NCBI RefSeq assembly: GCF_014235765.1
Contig: NZ_JACMYH010000001.1
Span: 1,674,001 to 1,738,000 of the forward strand
Reading direction: 5' to 3'
From: Pseudomonas baltica
GTDB lineage: Bacteria > Pseudomonadota > Gammaproteobacteria > Pseudomonadales > Pseudomonadaceae
Length of the DNA stretch: 64,000 nucleotides
Part shown: positions 20,302-29,379 of the stretch, piece by piece
Layout: each line of letters opens with the position of its first letter
How positions within the stretch are numbered: the stretch's first letter is position 1
Translations under genes and position numbers: made by a program
The notes under the pieces: model-generated
The model's database searches: none
What the model was told of the DNA's origin: nothing
Seen by the model: the letters and a program-made list of their open reading frames with translations, nothing else

Positions 20302-20933
20302 GCTTTTTCCTCGGCCAGGTCGACCTCGCGATCACCCTGCACGACTTCCACCAGTTTGATGGCTTCCTGCTCCATGCCCACCACCAGCTCGTCGATGCGC
20401 CGTTGCAGCAGGCGATGGAAGAACAGCGCCGGGATCGCGACGATGAGGCCGGAAGCCGTGGTGACCAGCGCTTTGGAGATACCGCCTGCCATGACACCGG
20501 GGTTACCGCTGACGGCGCCTCCGGTGAACGAGCCGAAGATCTCGATCATGCCGATCACCGTGCCGAGCAGACCCAGCAGCGGCGCCATGGCGGCAATGGT
20601 GCCCAGGGTACTGATGTAGCGTTCCAGCTCGTGGATGACCCGGCTGGCCGCCTCCTCGATGCTTTCCTTCATGATTTCGCGGCCATGGCGTGAATTCGCC
20701 AGGCCAGCCGCGAGGATCTCGCCAAGCGGCGAGTGGGCACGCAACTCCTTGAGCTTTTCCTTGCTCAGCTGTTTGTCTTTCTTCCAGCGCCAGACCTGGC
20801 CGACCAGGTGGGCAGGCGCAACACGGCTGGCACGCAAGGTCCACAAGCGCTCGGCGATGATAGCCAGGGCGACGATGGAGCTCACTATGATTGGCAACAT
20901 CATCCAGCCGCCAGACTTAACCAATTCCCACAC
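20298..20933 (-). CDS. exbB: ExbB/TolQ-family proton channel protein
   Basis: 211-aa polytopic protein of the MotA/TolQ/ExbB family. From the chosen GTG at 20933 it begins (M)WELVKSGGWMMLPIIVSSI, the standard start of this Pseudomonas subfamily; GAGGGG lies upstream. The cytoplasmic region has SPLGEILAAGLANS, and two later helices include LGTIAAMAPLLGLLGTVIGM and SKALVTTASGLIVAIPALFF. The frame stays open upstream but the added residues are not family-like. It heads the exbB-exbD-lpxK-ycaR-kdsB-murB cluster; comEC ends 80 bases upstream. Confidence 0.93.
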   Translation of the reverse strand: MWELVKSGGWMMLPIIVSSIVALAIIAERLWTLRASRVAPAHLVGQVWRWKKDKQLSKEKLKELRAHSPLGEILAAGLANSRHGREIMKESIEEAASRVIHELERYISTLGTIAAMAPLLGLLGTVIGMIEIFGSFTGGAVSGNPGVMAGGISKALVTTASGLIVAIPALFFHRLLQRRIDELVVGMEQEAIKLVEVVQGDREVDLAEEKA

Positions 20934-21013
20934 AGGTACGATCCCCTCGAAAAAGTTCGCCACTCTACCATAGGGGTGAGGCGCGTCGAAGCGTGCGATG
21001 ACCGTTGGAAAGC

Positions 21014-23245
21014 TCAGGGGTGGTCGGGTGCCTCGCGCCAGAAACGTCGCTGGGAGCGCTGCCGCTGCACCGGGCCAAAGGTACCCAGGCGGACACGCAA
21101 CGCGCCGTCCTCGGCGGTGTCGTGGGTGGCGATGCCCAATGCCTGAAAACGCGCCAGTACGGAGGCATGGGGATGGCCGAAGGTATTGCCATGCCCCCTG
21201 GAGATCAACGCTGCCTGTGGACGCACTGCATCCAGCAAGGGCTTGCTCGATGACGTCCGGCTGCCGTGGTGCGGCACCTGCAACCAGTGCGCCTGAACCG
21301 GCAAACCGCTCGCGACCAAAGCTTTTTCGGCCGCCGCGTCGATGTCGCCGCTGAGCAGCAGGCGCTCGCCATTGGCTTCGACCCAGAGTACGCACGAGGC
21401 GGGATTGCCGGGCACGGCCGACGGCCAGCGCCACAAGACGAACTTCACCTTGTCCCACTCCCAACTGCGCCCGGGCTCGCAAGGCTGCGCCTGCCACGCG
21501 GCGGGCAAAAGGTCGGGCTCACCGGCCAGCGTCTGGTCGACCGGCAGGCGTCGCATAACGGTGCCAGCACCACCGGAATGATCGAGGTGCGCATGACTGA
21601 TGATCATCGCATCCAGGCGCCGCACGCCCAGGGCTACCAGGCTGGGCACCACCACACTGGCGCCGGCGTCGATTTCGCCCAGGCCGGGACCGGTGTCGTA
21701 GAGCAACTGGTGGTGGGCGGTGCGCACGAGCACACCCAGCCCCTGGCCGACATCCAGCACCCAGATATCGGCCTGGCCCACGGGCGGTGCCTGACGCGGG
21801 CTGAACAACAGCAGCCCGGCCATCGGCACGCCCAACCAGCGCAATGGAATACCGGCCGGCAGCAACAGCAGCAGCACGCCGATGACCAGCACCAGCCATA
21901 CCCCGGGCGACAGCCCCGGCGGCAGCCAGGAAGGCCCCCACTCGGCGGCCCAGGTCAGCCATTGAAACAGGCCGCGCAGTGCGCCTCCGGCCAGCCACAG
22001 CAGGGTTTCGCCCACCCAGGGCACTGGCAGCAGCACGGCACCGGCCATGGCCACCGGCAGCACCAGCAGACTGATCCAGGGCACGGCCAGCAGATTCACC
22101 AGCGGCCCGCTGATACTCACCGGCAACGCCAAGGCCACCATCACCGGCAGCAGACCCACCGCCACGCAGCACTGCGCGCGCGTCCAGGCCTGCCACCAGC
22201 GCCAACCGCCCAGACGTCCGGAAAACGTCAGCAGCAGCACTCCCACCGCGCAAAACGACAGCCAGAATCCCGGCTGCAGGCTGACCAGGGGGTCGACCAG
22301 CAAGACCGTGGTGAATGCCAGCAGCAGCGGCGACCACACGCCCAGGTGGCGGAAGCGCAGCCGCCACAACAGCACCAGGGCGATCATGATGCAGGCTCGG
22401 CGTACCGGCACCTGGAAGCCGGCCAACAGCCCATACGCCAACGCGCCGGTGAACGCAAATGCGCAGGCGCAGGGCAACCAGGGCCAACGCGCCGGCCAGA
22501 CACCGAGTTTTGCCAACAGGGCAACCAGGCCATACAGCAACCCCGCAAGCAGGCCGACGTGCTGGCCGGAGATAACCAACAGATGCACGGTCCCCGTGGC
22601 CTGGAGAACGTCCCACTGCTGGCGGGACACGCCCGAACCGTCGCCCAGCAGCAAGGCGGCGAGCGTGCCGCCCTGCTGCTGGCTGTCCACAGCCAGCAGC
22701 CGCTGGCGCACGCCATCGCGCCAGGCCAGACGGGCCGCCCGCACCCGCTGGCCGGCCTTGACGCTGCCGGTGGCGCCGATGCCCTTGGCCAGGGCCCAGG
22801 CCTGGGCGTCGAAACCTCCGGGGTTGACCAATGCCCGCGGCCGCTTGAGTTTCACGGCCAGCCGCCAACGCTCGCCGCTGACGACCCGCGGGCCGCCATA
22901 CCAGGCCAGGCGCAGGTGCGACGGTAGCTGCGCACGGCGCGACCAGGCCTCGGCCAGTTCGAAGCGCACCGTGCTGCCGTTGGTTGCCGGCAGGCCCACC
23001 ACCTCCCCTTCGAGCCACAGGGTTTGTCCGTCCAGCGCCGCCACCAACTGGCCGTTCGTCGCCCAATGAGCGTGCAGGCAGGCCCAGCACAGACCCAGCA
23101 GGAAAAGCCCGCAATGCCAGCGGCGCACTGCCAGCAACAACACCCCGCCCGCGCTCATGCCTACCAACCAACCCAGCGACGGAAGCGCCGGCAGCCAACG
23201 CAGACACACCATCCCGGTCGCCAACGCCAACATCGCTGTGCGCAT
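21014..23245 (-). CDS. comEC: ComEC/Rec2 DNA uptake channel
   Basis: 743-aa polytopic inner-membrane protein that carries single-stranded DNA into the cytoplasm during natural transformation; many non-competent pseudomonads keep it. The N-terminus MRTAMLALATGMVCLRWLPA begins the membrane region; a soluble OB-like part (about 70-180) precedes the Competence domain with VHLLVISGQHVGLLAGLLYG and many helices. The C-terminus is a metallo-beta-lactamase-like nuclease domain with ISHAHLDHSGG and VPHHGSRTSSS. The ATG at 23245 follows GGGAGGAAGGT; a 22-codon extension was rejected. Confidence 0.95.
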   Translation of the reverse strand: MRTAMLALATGMVCLRWLPALPSLGWLVGMSAGGVLLLAVRRWHCGLFLLGLCWACLHAHWATNGQLVAALDGQTLWLEGEVVGLPATNGSTVRFELAEAWSRRAQLPSHLRLAWYGGPRVVSGERWRLAVKLKRPRALVNPGGFDAQAWALAKGIGATGSVKAGQRVRAARLAWRDGVRQRLLAVDSQQQGGTLAALLLGDGSGVSRQQWDVLQATGTVHLLVISGQHVGLLAGLLYGLVALLAKLGVWPARWPWLPCACAFAFTGALAYGLLAGFQVPVRRACIMIALVLLWRLRFRHLGVWSPLLLAFTTVLLVDPLVSLQPGFWLSFCAVGVLLLTFSGRLGGWRWWQAWTRAQCCVAVGLLPVMVALALPVSISGPLVNLLAVPWISLLVLPVAMAGAVLLPVPWVGETLLWLAGGALRGLFQWLTWAAEWGPSWLPPGLSPGVWLVLVIGVLLLLLPAGIPLRWLGVPMAGLLLFSPRQAPPVGQADIWVLDVGQGLGVLVRTAHHQLLYDTGPGLGEIDAGASVVVPSLVALGVRRLDAMIISHAHLDHSGGAGTVMRRLPVDQTLAGEPDLLPAAWQAQPCEPGRSWEWDKVKFVLWRWPSAVPGNPASCVLWVEANGERLLLSGDIDAAAEKALVASGLPVQAHWLQVPHHGSRTSSSKPLLDAVRPQAALISRGHGNTFGHPHASVLARFQALGIATHDTAEDGALRVRLGTFGPVQRQRSQRRFWREAPDHP

Positions 23246-23392
23246 ACCTTCCTCCCTGGAAAAACCGCCGGGCAAGGCTAAGGGCAAACGGGCCGCGTCG
23301 CGCCTTATCAAATGTCACAAAGTCTGAGCTCGGACTTCAGGCAACTTGTGCATACTGCCGGACACATCCAGACAGATACGTGCGAGACCGCT

Positions 23393-23905
23393 ATGCCGCG
23401 TCGCCTGTTCAAGCGCTACATGCCGGACCCAGAGACGATTCGTGAACACAAGTCGCTGCGATTTTTGGGTCGCCTCCTGCATGACGCCAACCTCTGGCAC
23501 CTGAACCGTCATTCCGTGGCACGGGCGATGGCGGTCGGCCTGTTCGCCGCGTTCATGCCCATCCCGCTGCAGATGCTCCTGGCGGCGGCCCTGGCCATCA
23601 TGGTGCGCGGCAACATGCCCATCGCGGTCAGCCTGGTGTGGCTGACCAACCCGATCACCATGCCGCCGGTGTTCTATTGCACGTACAAGGTAGGGTCCTG
23701 GCTGCTGGGTCAGCCACCGCGGCAGCTACCTGACTCCTACAGCTGGGACTGGGTGATGAGCCAGATGTCCACGCTGTGGCAGCCGTTCCTGCTCGGCTCG
23801 GTGGTGACTGGCGTGGTACTGGGAGCGTTGGCATACTTCCTGACAATGTTTTACTGGCGCTGGTGGGTCAGTCGCCAATGGCGGCGACGCAAGCAGCGGC
23901 GGTAG
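23393..23905 (+). CDS. DUF2062 membrane protein
   Basis: 170-aa protein of the DUF2062 family, role unknown. It begins MPRRLFKRYMPDPETIREHK, continues with FLGRLLHDANLWHLNRHSVA and the membrane part AVGLFAAFMPIPLQMLLAAA, WLTNPITMPPVFYCTYKVGS and a last helix near 135-158, ending in a basic tail RQWRRRKQRR. The NPITMPP motif is the family hallmark. It is divergent from comEC, sharing a 147-base intergenic region; the ATG at 23393 was preferred over an extension of 27 codons. Confidence 0.88.
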   Translation: MPRRLFKRYMPDPETIREHKSLRFLGRLLHDANLWHLNRHSVARAMAVGLFAAFMPIPLQMLLAAALAIMVRGNMPIAVSLVWLTNPITMPPVFYCTYKVGSWLLGQPPRQLPDSYSWDWVMSQMSTLWQPFLLGSVVTGVVLGALAYFLTMFYWRWWVSRQWRRRKQRR

Positions 23906-24085
23906 CACTGCTCACTGTGGCGTGCAGCAGGTCGGAGCACGCGCATCGAGTGGTGAATTCAGTGTATCTTGCCGCCGGTCAGGACGAGTTGTTGTGTTAA
24001 AAACCCAGCGGCTTGGCAACTTGCCACCAGTGCGCTTGTCCTAGCCTCGAACGTCAACACAGCATTCTCCTCTAGGGACTCCGTC

Positions 24086-25384
24086 ATGCTCCGATCATTG
24101 CGCTTCGCTGCCCTGCTTGGCGGCCTCATCATGAGTGCGTCCGCGTTGGCGAAGGATATCGACCCCGCCACCTATGGCTATCCGCTCACCAACCCGTTCG
24201 AGGCCACGATCGCTTCGACACCGCCGGAGCTACGGCCCAAGCTGCCCCTGGACGAAGACATCGATCAGGCCGACTACAGCCTCAACGTGCGCCCGGAGCG
24301 AGAGTTCATCCTGCCGGACAATTTCTGGGCCGTGAAGAAGCTGCGCTATCGCCTGGCCCAGCAGGACCATGCCGCGCCGCTGATCTTCCTCATTGCCGGC
24401 ACCGGTGCGCCCTACAGCAGTTCGCTCAACGAATACCTGAAAAAGCTGTATTACCAGGCCGGCTACCACGTGGTGCAGTTGTCCTCACCCACCAGCTTCG
24501 ACTTCATCAGCGCCGCGTCGCGCTTCGCCACTCCGGGCGTGACCCGCGAAGATGCCGAAGACCTGTACCGGGTCATGCAGGGCGTGCGCGCCCAGCATCC
24601 GAAGTTGCCGATCACCGATTTCTACCTGACCGGCTACAGCCTCGGTGCGCTGGACGCCGCGTTCGTCAGCCAATTGGATGAAACCCGCCGCAGTTTCAAC
24701 TTCAAGAAAGTGCTGCTGCTCAACCCGCCGGTCAATCTGTACACCTCGATCACCAACCTCGACAAGTTGGTGCAGACCCAGGTCAAGGGCATCAACAACA
24801 GCACGACGTTCTACGAGCTGGTCCTCAACAAGCTGACGCGCTACTTCCAGCAGAAGGGCTATATCGACCTCAACGACGCGCTGCTCTACGATTTCCAGCA
24901 GTCCAAGCAGCACCTGTCCAACGAGCAGATGGCCATGCTGATCGGCACCTCGTTCCGATTCTCGGCTGCCGACATCGCCTTCACCTCCGACCTGATCAAC
25001 CGCCGCGGGCTGATCACGCCACCCAAGTATCCGATCAGCGAAGGCACCAGCCTCACGCCGTTCCTGCGCCGGGCGCTGCAGTGCGACTTCGACTGCTACC
25101 TGACCGAGCAGGTGATTCCGATGTGGCGCGCCCGCACCGACGGTGGCAGCCTGCTGCAGTTGGTGGATCAGGTGAGCCTGTATGGCATCAAGGACTACCT
25201 GCAGAACAGCACCAAGATCAGCGTCATGCACAACGCCGACGATGTGATCCTGGGCCCTGGCGACCTGGGCTTTTTGCGCAAGACCTTTGGCGATCGCCTG
25301 ACCGTTTACCCTTATGGCGGCCATTGCGGCAACCTCAATTACCGCGTCAACAGCGACGCTATGCTGGAGTTCTTCCGTGGCTAG
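24086..25384 (+). CDS. Secreted alpha/beta-hydrolase-like protein upstream of mlaA
   Basis: 432-aa protein with a signal peptide (MLRSLRFAALLGGLIMSASA, cleavage near ALAK). The mature part resembles the alpha/beta hydrolase fold: a strand-turn APLIFLIAGTGAPYSS, a nucleophile elbow FYLTGYSLGALDAA (Ser in GYSLG, about residue 188), and late Asp and His candidates in MHNADDVILG and YPYGGHCGNLN. Homologues are sometimes misnamed serine/threonine kinases, but no kinase motif is visible. Its last eight bases overlap the mlaA start, so the two are coupled, suggesting a role in outer-membrane lipid homeostasis (inference). The start was set by the signal peptide. Confidence 0.8.
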   Translation: MLRSLRFAALLGGLIMSASALAKDIDPATYGYPLTNPFEATIASTPPELRPKLPLDEDIDQADYSLNVRPEREFILPDNFWAVKKLRYRLAQQDHAAPLIFLIAGTGAPYSSSLNEYLKKLYYQAGYHVVQLSSPTSFDFISAASRFATPGVTREDAEDLYRVMQGVRAQHPKLPITDFYLTGYSLGALDAAFVSQLDETRRSFNFKKVLLLNPPVNLYTSITNLDKLVQTQVKGINNSTTFYELVLNKLTRYFQQKGYIDLNDALLYDFQQSKQHLSNEQMAMLIGTSFRFSAADIAFTSDLINRRGLITPPKYPISEGTSLTPFLRRALQCDFDCYLTEQVIPMWRARTDGGSLLQLVDQVSLYGIKDYLQNSTKISVMHNADDVILGPGDLGFLRKTFGDRLTVYPYGGHCGNLNYRVNSDAMLEFFRG

Positions 25385-26156
25385 AACATTCCTGTTGATG
25401 GCAACGCTGCTGTGCGCAGGCGTTGCCCAGGCCGACGACAGCACCGTCCAGAAGGTCGACAGCGACGGCTTCAAGCAACCGTTGCAGGTACTCAAGTTCA
25501 ACCCTGGCCTGGACCAGCGCGAGTTCGAGCGCTCCACGCTCACGGCGTTGAATGTCTACGACCCGTTGGAAAACCTGAACCGGCGCCTGTATCACTTCAA
25601 CTATCGTTTCGACGAGTGGGTATTCCTGCCGGTGGTCAACGGCTATACGTACATCACGCCGTCGTTCCTGCGCACCGGGGTGAGCAACTTCTTCAGCAAC
25701 CTGGGCGAAGTGCCGAGCCTGGTCAACAGCCTGCTGCAGTTCAAGGGCAAGCGTGCCCTGGATACATCTGGACGGTTGTTGGTGAACACCACGCTGGGCG
25801 TGGCGGGCCTGTGGGACCCGGCCACCTGGTTCGGCCTGCAGAAGCAGGCCGAAGACTTCGGCCAGACTTTGGGCTTCTACGGTGTGCCGAACGGCGCCTA
25901 CCTGGTCTTGCCGATCCTGGGGCCGTCCAACCTGCGCGACACCACCGGCCTGGTGTTCGACTTCGCCGTCGAGAACCAGATCAATTTCCTCAATGTGTCC
26001 GAGGTCAGCAGCAATCATCCAGAGTTGTGGGCGTTGCGTGCCGTGGATCGGCGCTACAGCAACAGCTTCCGCTACGGTCAGCTGAACTCACCGTTCGAGT
26101 ACGAGAAGGTGCGTTACGTGTACACCGAGTCGCGCAAGCTGCAGATCGCCGAGTAA
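25377..26156 (+). CDS. mlaA: MlaA/VacJ phospholipid transport protein
   Basis: Outer-membrane component of the Mla retrograde phospholipid pathway. The 259-aa product (GTG start at 25377, GGAG seven bases upstream) begins (M)ARTFLLMATLLCAGVAQADD. Family motifs are YDPLENLNRRLYHFNYRFDE, GVSNFFSNLGEVPSLVNSLL, FGLQKQAEDFGQTLGFYGVP and LPILGPSNLRDTTGLVFD. The signal peptide has a Cys but no canonical lipobox (TLLC), so signal peptidase I cleavage at AQA is plausible instead of lipidation. It overlaps the preceding hydrolase gene by eight bases. Confidence 0.95.
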   Translation: MARTFLLMATLLCAGVAQADDSTVQKVDSDGFKQPLQVLKFNPGLDQREFERSTLTALNVYDPLENLNRRLYHFNYRFDEWVFLPVVNGYTYITPSFLRTGVSNFFSNLGEVPSLVNSLLQFKGKRALDTSGRLLVNTTLGVAGLWDPATWFGLQKQAEDFGQTLGFYGVPNGAYLVLPILGPSNLRDTTGLVFDFAVENQINFLNVSEVSSNHPELWALRAVDRRYSNSFRYGQLNSPFEYEKVRYVYTESRKLQIAE

Positions 26157-26169
26157 GCGCATCGCGCAC

Positions 26170-26245
26170 GGGCCTCTTCGCCGGTAGCAACCGCTCTCAC
26201 CAGAGCTGAGCCTCAGGCGATTGTGAGAGCGGGGTCGACGCTGGT
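26170..26245. repeat. Degenerate REP pair between mlaA and the lipid A acyltransferase
   Basis: The 10-base arms CCGCTCTCAC (26191-26200) and GTGAGAGCGG (26223-26232) are perfect inverted copies and lie in REP-like contexts (TTCGCCGGTAGCAACCGCTC). They sit between two convergent genes, where a hairpin could end both transcripts. Confidence 0.5.
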
Positions 26246-26263
26246 TCGTCTACCCCACCCCGC

Positions 26264-27193
26264 TCAGCGCTTCTCGTACAGTTTCGGTGCGCCGACAGGC
26301 CGCGACTTGAAGCGGCGATGGGCCCACAGGTACTGCTCGGGGCATTCGGTCACGGCCTGTTCCACCCACTGGTTGATGCGCAAGGCATCGGCCGCTTCGC
26401 TCTCGCCGGGAAACCCCTGCAGCGGTGGATGCAAAACCAGCCGATAGCCAGAGCCGTCTTCCAGCCGCCGTTGCGTGAACGGGATGACCCGTGCCTTGCC
26501 CAGTCGGGCGAAATGCGTGGTAGCCGTCACCGTGGCCGCCTCGATACCGAACAGCGGCACGAAGATGCTCTGCTTGGCGCCATAGTCCTGATCGGGTGCG
26601 TACCAGATAGCGCGGCCCTTGCGCAGCAGCTTGATCATCCCGCGCACGTCCTCGCGTTCTACCGCCAGCGAATCGGGATTGTGCCGTTCGCGGCCCTGGC
26701 GCTGGACGAAATCGAACAGGGCATTGCGATGCTCGCGGTACATGCCGTCGATGGTGTGGCGCTGGCCCAGCAACGCTGCACCGATTTCCAGGGTGGTGAA
26801 ATGCAGCGCCATCAGAATTGCGCCCTCGCCCTCACGTTGCGCCGCCTGCAGGTGTTCGAGACCTTCGATGTGCGCCAGCCTGGCCAGGCGCGCCTGTGGC
26901 CACCACCAGCTCATGGCCATCTCGAAGAATGCAATGCCGGTGGATACGAAGTTTTCCTTGAGCAGGCGTTTTCTTTCGACGGGCGGCATCTGCGGGAAGC
27001 ACAACTCGAGGTTGCGCGCCGCCACACGGCGACGTTCGCTGGCCACGCGGTACATGCCCATCCCCAGCCAGCGGCCCAGCCTGAGCAAGGCGCGATAGGG
27101 CAATTGCACGACCAGCCACAACGCGCCGAGCCCCAGCCACAGGGGCCAGAAGCGCGGATGAAGAAAAGATCGGCGAAAACGCGGGCGGTCCAT
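26264..27193 (-). CDS. lpxL: Lipid A lauroyl-type acyltransferase (LpxL/HtrB family)
   Basis: Inner-membrane acyltransferase adding a secondary acyl chain to lipid A. 309 aa. An N-terminal membrane helix (WPLWLGLGALWLVVQLPYRA) precedes the catalytic H-x4-E motif in ILMALHFTTLEIGAALLGQ; MYREHRNALFDF, GRAIWYAPDQDYGAKQSIFV and PFTQRRLEDGSGYRL are further family blocks. The ATG at 27193 was chosen over a 47-codon extension lacking family similarity. It is divergent from minC (140 bases apart), the arrangement known in other pseudomonads. Which acyl chain and position it serves cannot be told from sequence. Confidence 0.92.
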   Translation of the reverse strand: MDRPRFRRSFLHPRFWPLWLGLGALWLVVQLPYRALLRLGRWLGMGMYRVASERRRVAARNLELCFPQMPPVERKRLLKENFVSTGIAFFEMAMSWWWPQARLARLAHIEGLEHLQAAQREGEGAILMALHFTTLEIGAALLGQRHTIDGMYREHRNALFDFVQRQGRERHNPDSLAVEREDVRGMIKLLRKGRAIWYAPDQDYGAKQSIFVPLFGIEAATVTATTHFARLGKARVIPFTQRRLEDGSGYRLVLHPPLQGFPGESEAADALRINQWVEQAVTECPEQYLWAHRRFKSRPVGAPKLYEKR

Positions 27194-27332
27194 TGACGAT
27201 TCCGAACAGGCTACAAGGCGGGGCATTCTACATGGGTTGACCACCCATCGCTGCGTCGCGGCTTGCAGGGGAAGGTGGTTCTCGCTATAAGTCTCGGCAC
27301 TTTTTTTAGTTACAAGGCGCGTTTTGCCGACC

Positions 27333-28070
27333 ATGAGCCAGACCGATCAGCTAGACCAGGAACCTGTGTTCCAACTCAAGGGCAGCATGCTCGCCATCAC
27401 CGTGCTTGAGTTGGCGAAGAACGATCTTGCCGGCCTCGACCGCCAGTTGGCGGCCAAGGTCGCGCAGGCCCCGAACTTCTTCAGCAACACGCCGCTGGTG
27501 CTGGCGCTGGACAAACTGCCCGCCAACCAGGGCAGCATCGACCTGCCGGGCCTGATGCGCATCTGCCGTCATCATGGCCTGCGGACCCTGGCGCTGCGTG
27601 CCAGCCGCATCGAAGACATCGCGGCGGCAATCGCCATCGACTTGCCGGTGCTGCCACCCTCGGGTGCCCGCGAACGACCGCTGGAAGTCGAAGAGCGCAA
27701 GCCCGAGAAGCCTCCGGAAAAGCCTCCAGAGCCCTTGATCCAGCCGACTCGCGTGATCACCACGCCGATCCGTGGCGGCCAGCAGATCTACGCCCAGGGC
27801 TGCGACCTGGTGGTGATCAGCTCGGTGAGCTCGGGTGCCGAACTGCTGGCCGATGGCAACATTCATGTGTACGGCCCGATGCGTGGCCGCGCCCTGGCGG
27901 GCATCAAGGGCGACCGCAAGGCCCGCATCTTCTGTCAACAGCTGGGCGCCGAACTGCTTTCCATCGCCGGGCAGTACAAGGTCTCCGAAGACCTGCGTCG
28001 CGACCCGCTGTGGGGTGCGCCCGTTCAGGTGAGCTTATCGGGGGATGTGTTGAACATCACCCGTCTTTAA
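27333..28070 (+). CDS. minC: Septum site-determining protein MinC
   Basis: Inhibitor of FtsZ assembly that works with MinD and MinE to place the septum. The 245-aa product has an N-terminal domain ([20 protein letters not shown]), a proline-rich linker ([19 protein letters not shown], about 123-142) and the C-terminal beta-helix domain with [40 protein letters not shown] and [10 protein letters not shown]. The ATG at 27333 gives [12 protein letters not shown] nine bases upstream has AAGG six bases before it and is an alternative start adding three residues. minD begins 152 bases downstream. Confidence 0.96.
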   Translation: MSQTDQLDQEPVFQLKGSMLAITVLELAKNDLAGLDRQLAAKVAQAPNFFSNTPLVLALDKLPANQGSIDLPGLMRICRHHGLRTLALRASRIEDIAAAIAIDLPVLPPSGARERPLEVEERKPEKPPEKPPEPLIQPTRVITTPIRGGQQIYAQGCDLVVISSVSSGAELLADGNIHVYGPMRGRALAGIKGDRKARIFCQQLGAELLSIAGQYKVSEDLRRDPLWGAPVQVSLSGDVLNITRL

Positions 28071-28222
28071 CGGATACTGCCGCCATTTTCAGCGCAACTT
28101 TCAAATAGCGCGGTTGTCGAGCGGTACGCTTCCGGTACCGCAGGCACATGCAGTCCGCCGATGTTTTGAAGTCATGTTTTTTCGGGGATTAACAGTCCCT
28201 TTTTAAGTAGGGGTGATACACC

Positions 28223-29035
28223 TTGGCCAAGATTCTAGTGGTTACATCCGGCAAGGGTGGTGTGGGCAAGACCACCACCAGCGCCGCCATCGGCACCGGC
28301 CTCGCACTGCGCGGCCACAAAACCGTCATCATCGACTTCGACGTCGGCCTGCGTAACCTTGACCTCATCATGGGCTGCGAACGCCGCGTGGTGTACGACT
28401 TCGTCAACGTGGTGAACGGTGAAGCGACCCTGCAGCAGGCCCTGATCAAGGACAAGCGCGTCGAGAACCTCTTCATCCTGGCTGCCAGCCAGACGCGCGA
28501 CAAGGATGCCCTGACCAAGGAAGGCGTCGAGAAAATCATCACCGAGCTGTCCAAGACCCACGACTACATTCTGTGCGACTCCCCGGCAGGCATCGAGAAA
28601 GGTGCTCACCTGGCCATGTATTTCGCCGACGAAGCAATCGTGGTGACCAACCCCGAGGTGTCCTCGGTACGCGACTCGGACCGCATGCTTGGCCTGTTGG
28701 CGAGCAAGTCGCGACGCGCCGAGAACGGCGAGGATCCGATCAAGGAACACCTGCTGATCACCCGCTACAGCCCCGAGCGCGTCAGCCGCGGCGAGATGCT
28801 GGGCGTGGAAGACGTCGAGGAAATCCTGGCCATTCGCCTACTGGGCGTGATTCCGGAATCCGAAGCAGTGCTCAAGGCGTCCAACTCGGGTACGCCGGTG
28901 ATTTTCGACGACCAGAGCGACGCCGGCCAGGCGTACAGCGATGCCGTCGACCGCTTGCTGGGCAAGGAAAAGCCCCACCGCTTCCTTGATTTCAAGAAGA
29001 AGAACTGGGTCGAGCGCCTGTTTGGAGGTCGCTAA
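28223..29035 (+). CDS. minD: Septum site-determining ATPase MinD
   Basis: Membrane-associated ParA-type ATPase recruiting MinC and oscillating with MinE. The 270-aa product starts at TTG (28223), preceded by AGGGGTGA, giving (M)[20 protein letters not shown] with the deviant Walker [19 protein letters not shown] is the switch 2 region, and the C-terminal amphipathic membrane helix is [16 protein letters not shown]. The stop overlaps the minE ATG (TAATG). Confidence 0.98.
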   Translation: MAKILVVTSGKGGVGKTTTSAAIGTGLALRGHKTVIIDFDVGLRNLDLIMGCERRVVYDFVNVVNGEATLQQALIKDKRVENLFILAASQTRDKDALTKEGVEKIITELSKTHDYILCDSPAGIEKGAHLAMYFADEAIVVTNPEVSSVRDSDRMLGLLASKSRRAENGEDPIKEHLLITRYSPERVSRGEMLGVEDVEEILAIRLLGVIPESEAVLKASNSGTPVIFDDQSDAGQAYSDAVDRLLGKEKPHRFLDFKKKNWVERLFGGR

Positions 29036-29289
29036 TGAATATTTTCGACTTCTTTCGTGACCGCAAGAAAGGCAACACCGCGTCGGTCGCGAAAGAGCGT
29101 CTACAGATCATCGTGGCGCATGAACGCGGCCAACGCACTACCCCTGACTACCTGCCGGCTCTGCAGAAAGAGCTGGTGGAAGTGATTCGCAAGTATGTGA
29201 ACATCGAGAGCGACCAGGTACAGGTTGCGCTCGAGAATCAGGGTAGCTGCTCGATTCTGGAATTGAACATTACCCTGCCCGACCGCTGA
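29035..29289 (+). CDS. minE: Cell division topological specificity factor MinE
   Basis: 84-aa regulator that stimulates MinD ATPase and drives the Min oscillation. The N-terminal membrane/MinD-binding region [20 protein letters not shown] is followed by [12 protein letters not shown] and the C-terminal topological specificity domain ([19 protein letters not shown]). It starts at an ATG overlapping the minD stop, so it is translationally coupled. Confidence 0.98.
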   Translation: MNIFDFFRDRKKGNTASVAKERLQIIVAHERGQRTTPDYLPALQKELVEVIRKYVNIESDQVQVALENQGSCSILELNITLPDR

Positions 29290-29379
29290 GCCCCGCGCTC
29301 GGCTCCACGGCGGCCCGCCGGCCCTTTGCTGAAAAGGGTCGACGCGCCGCCGTTGGCGTTTCTGAGAGATAGACCTTTC

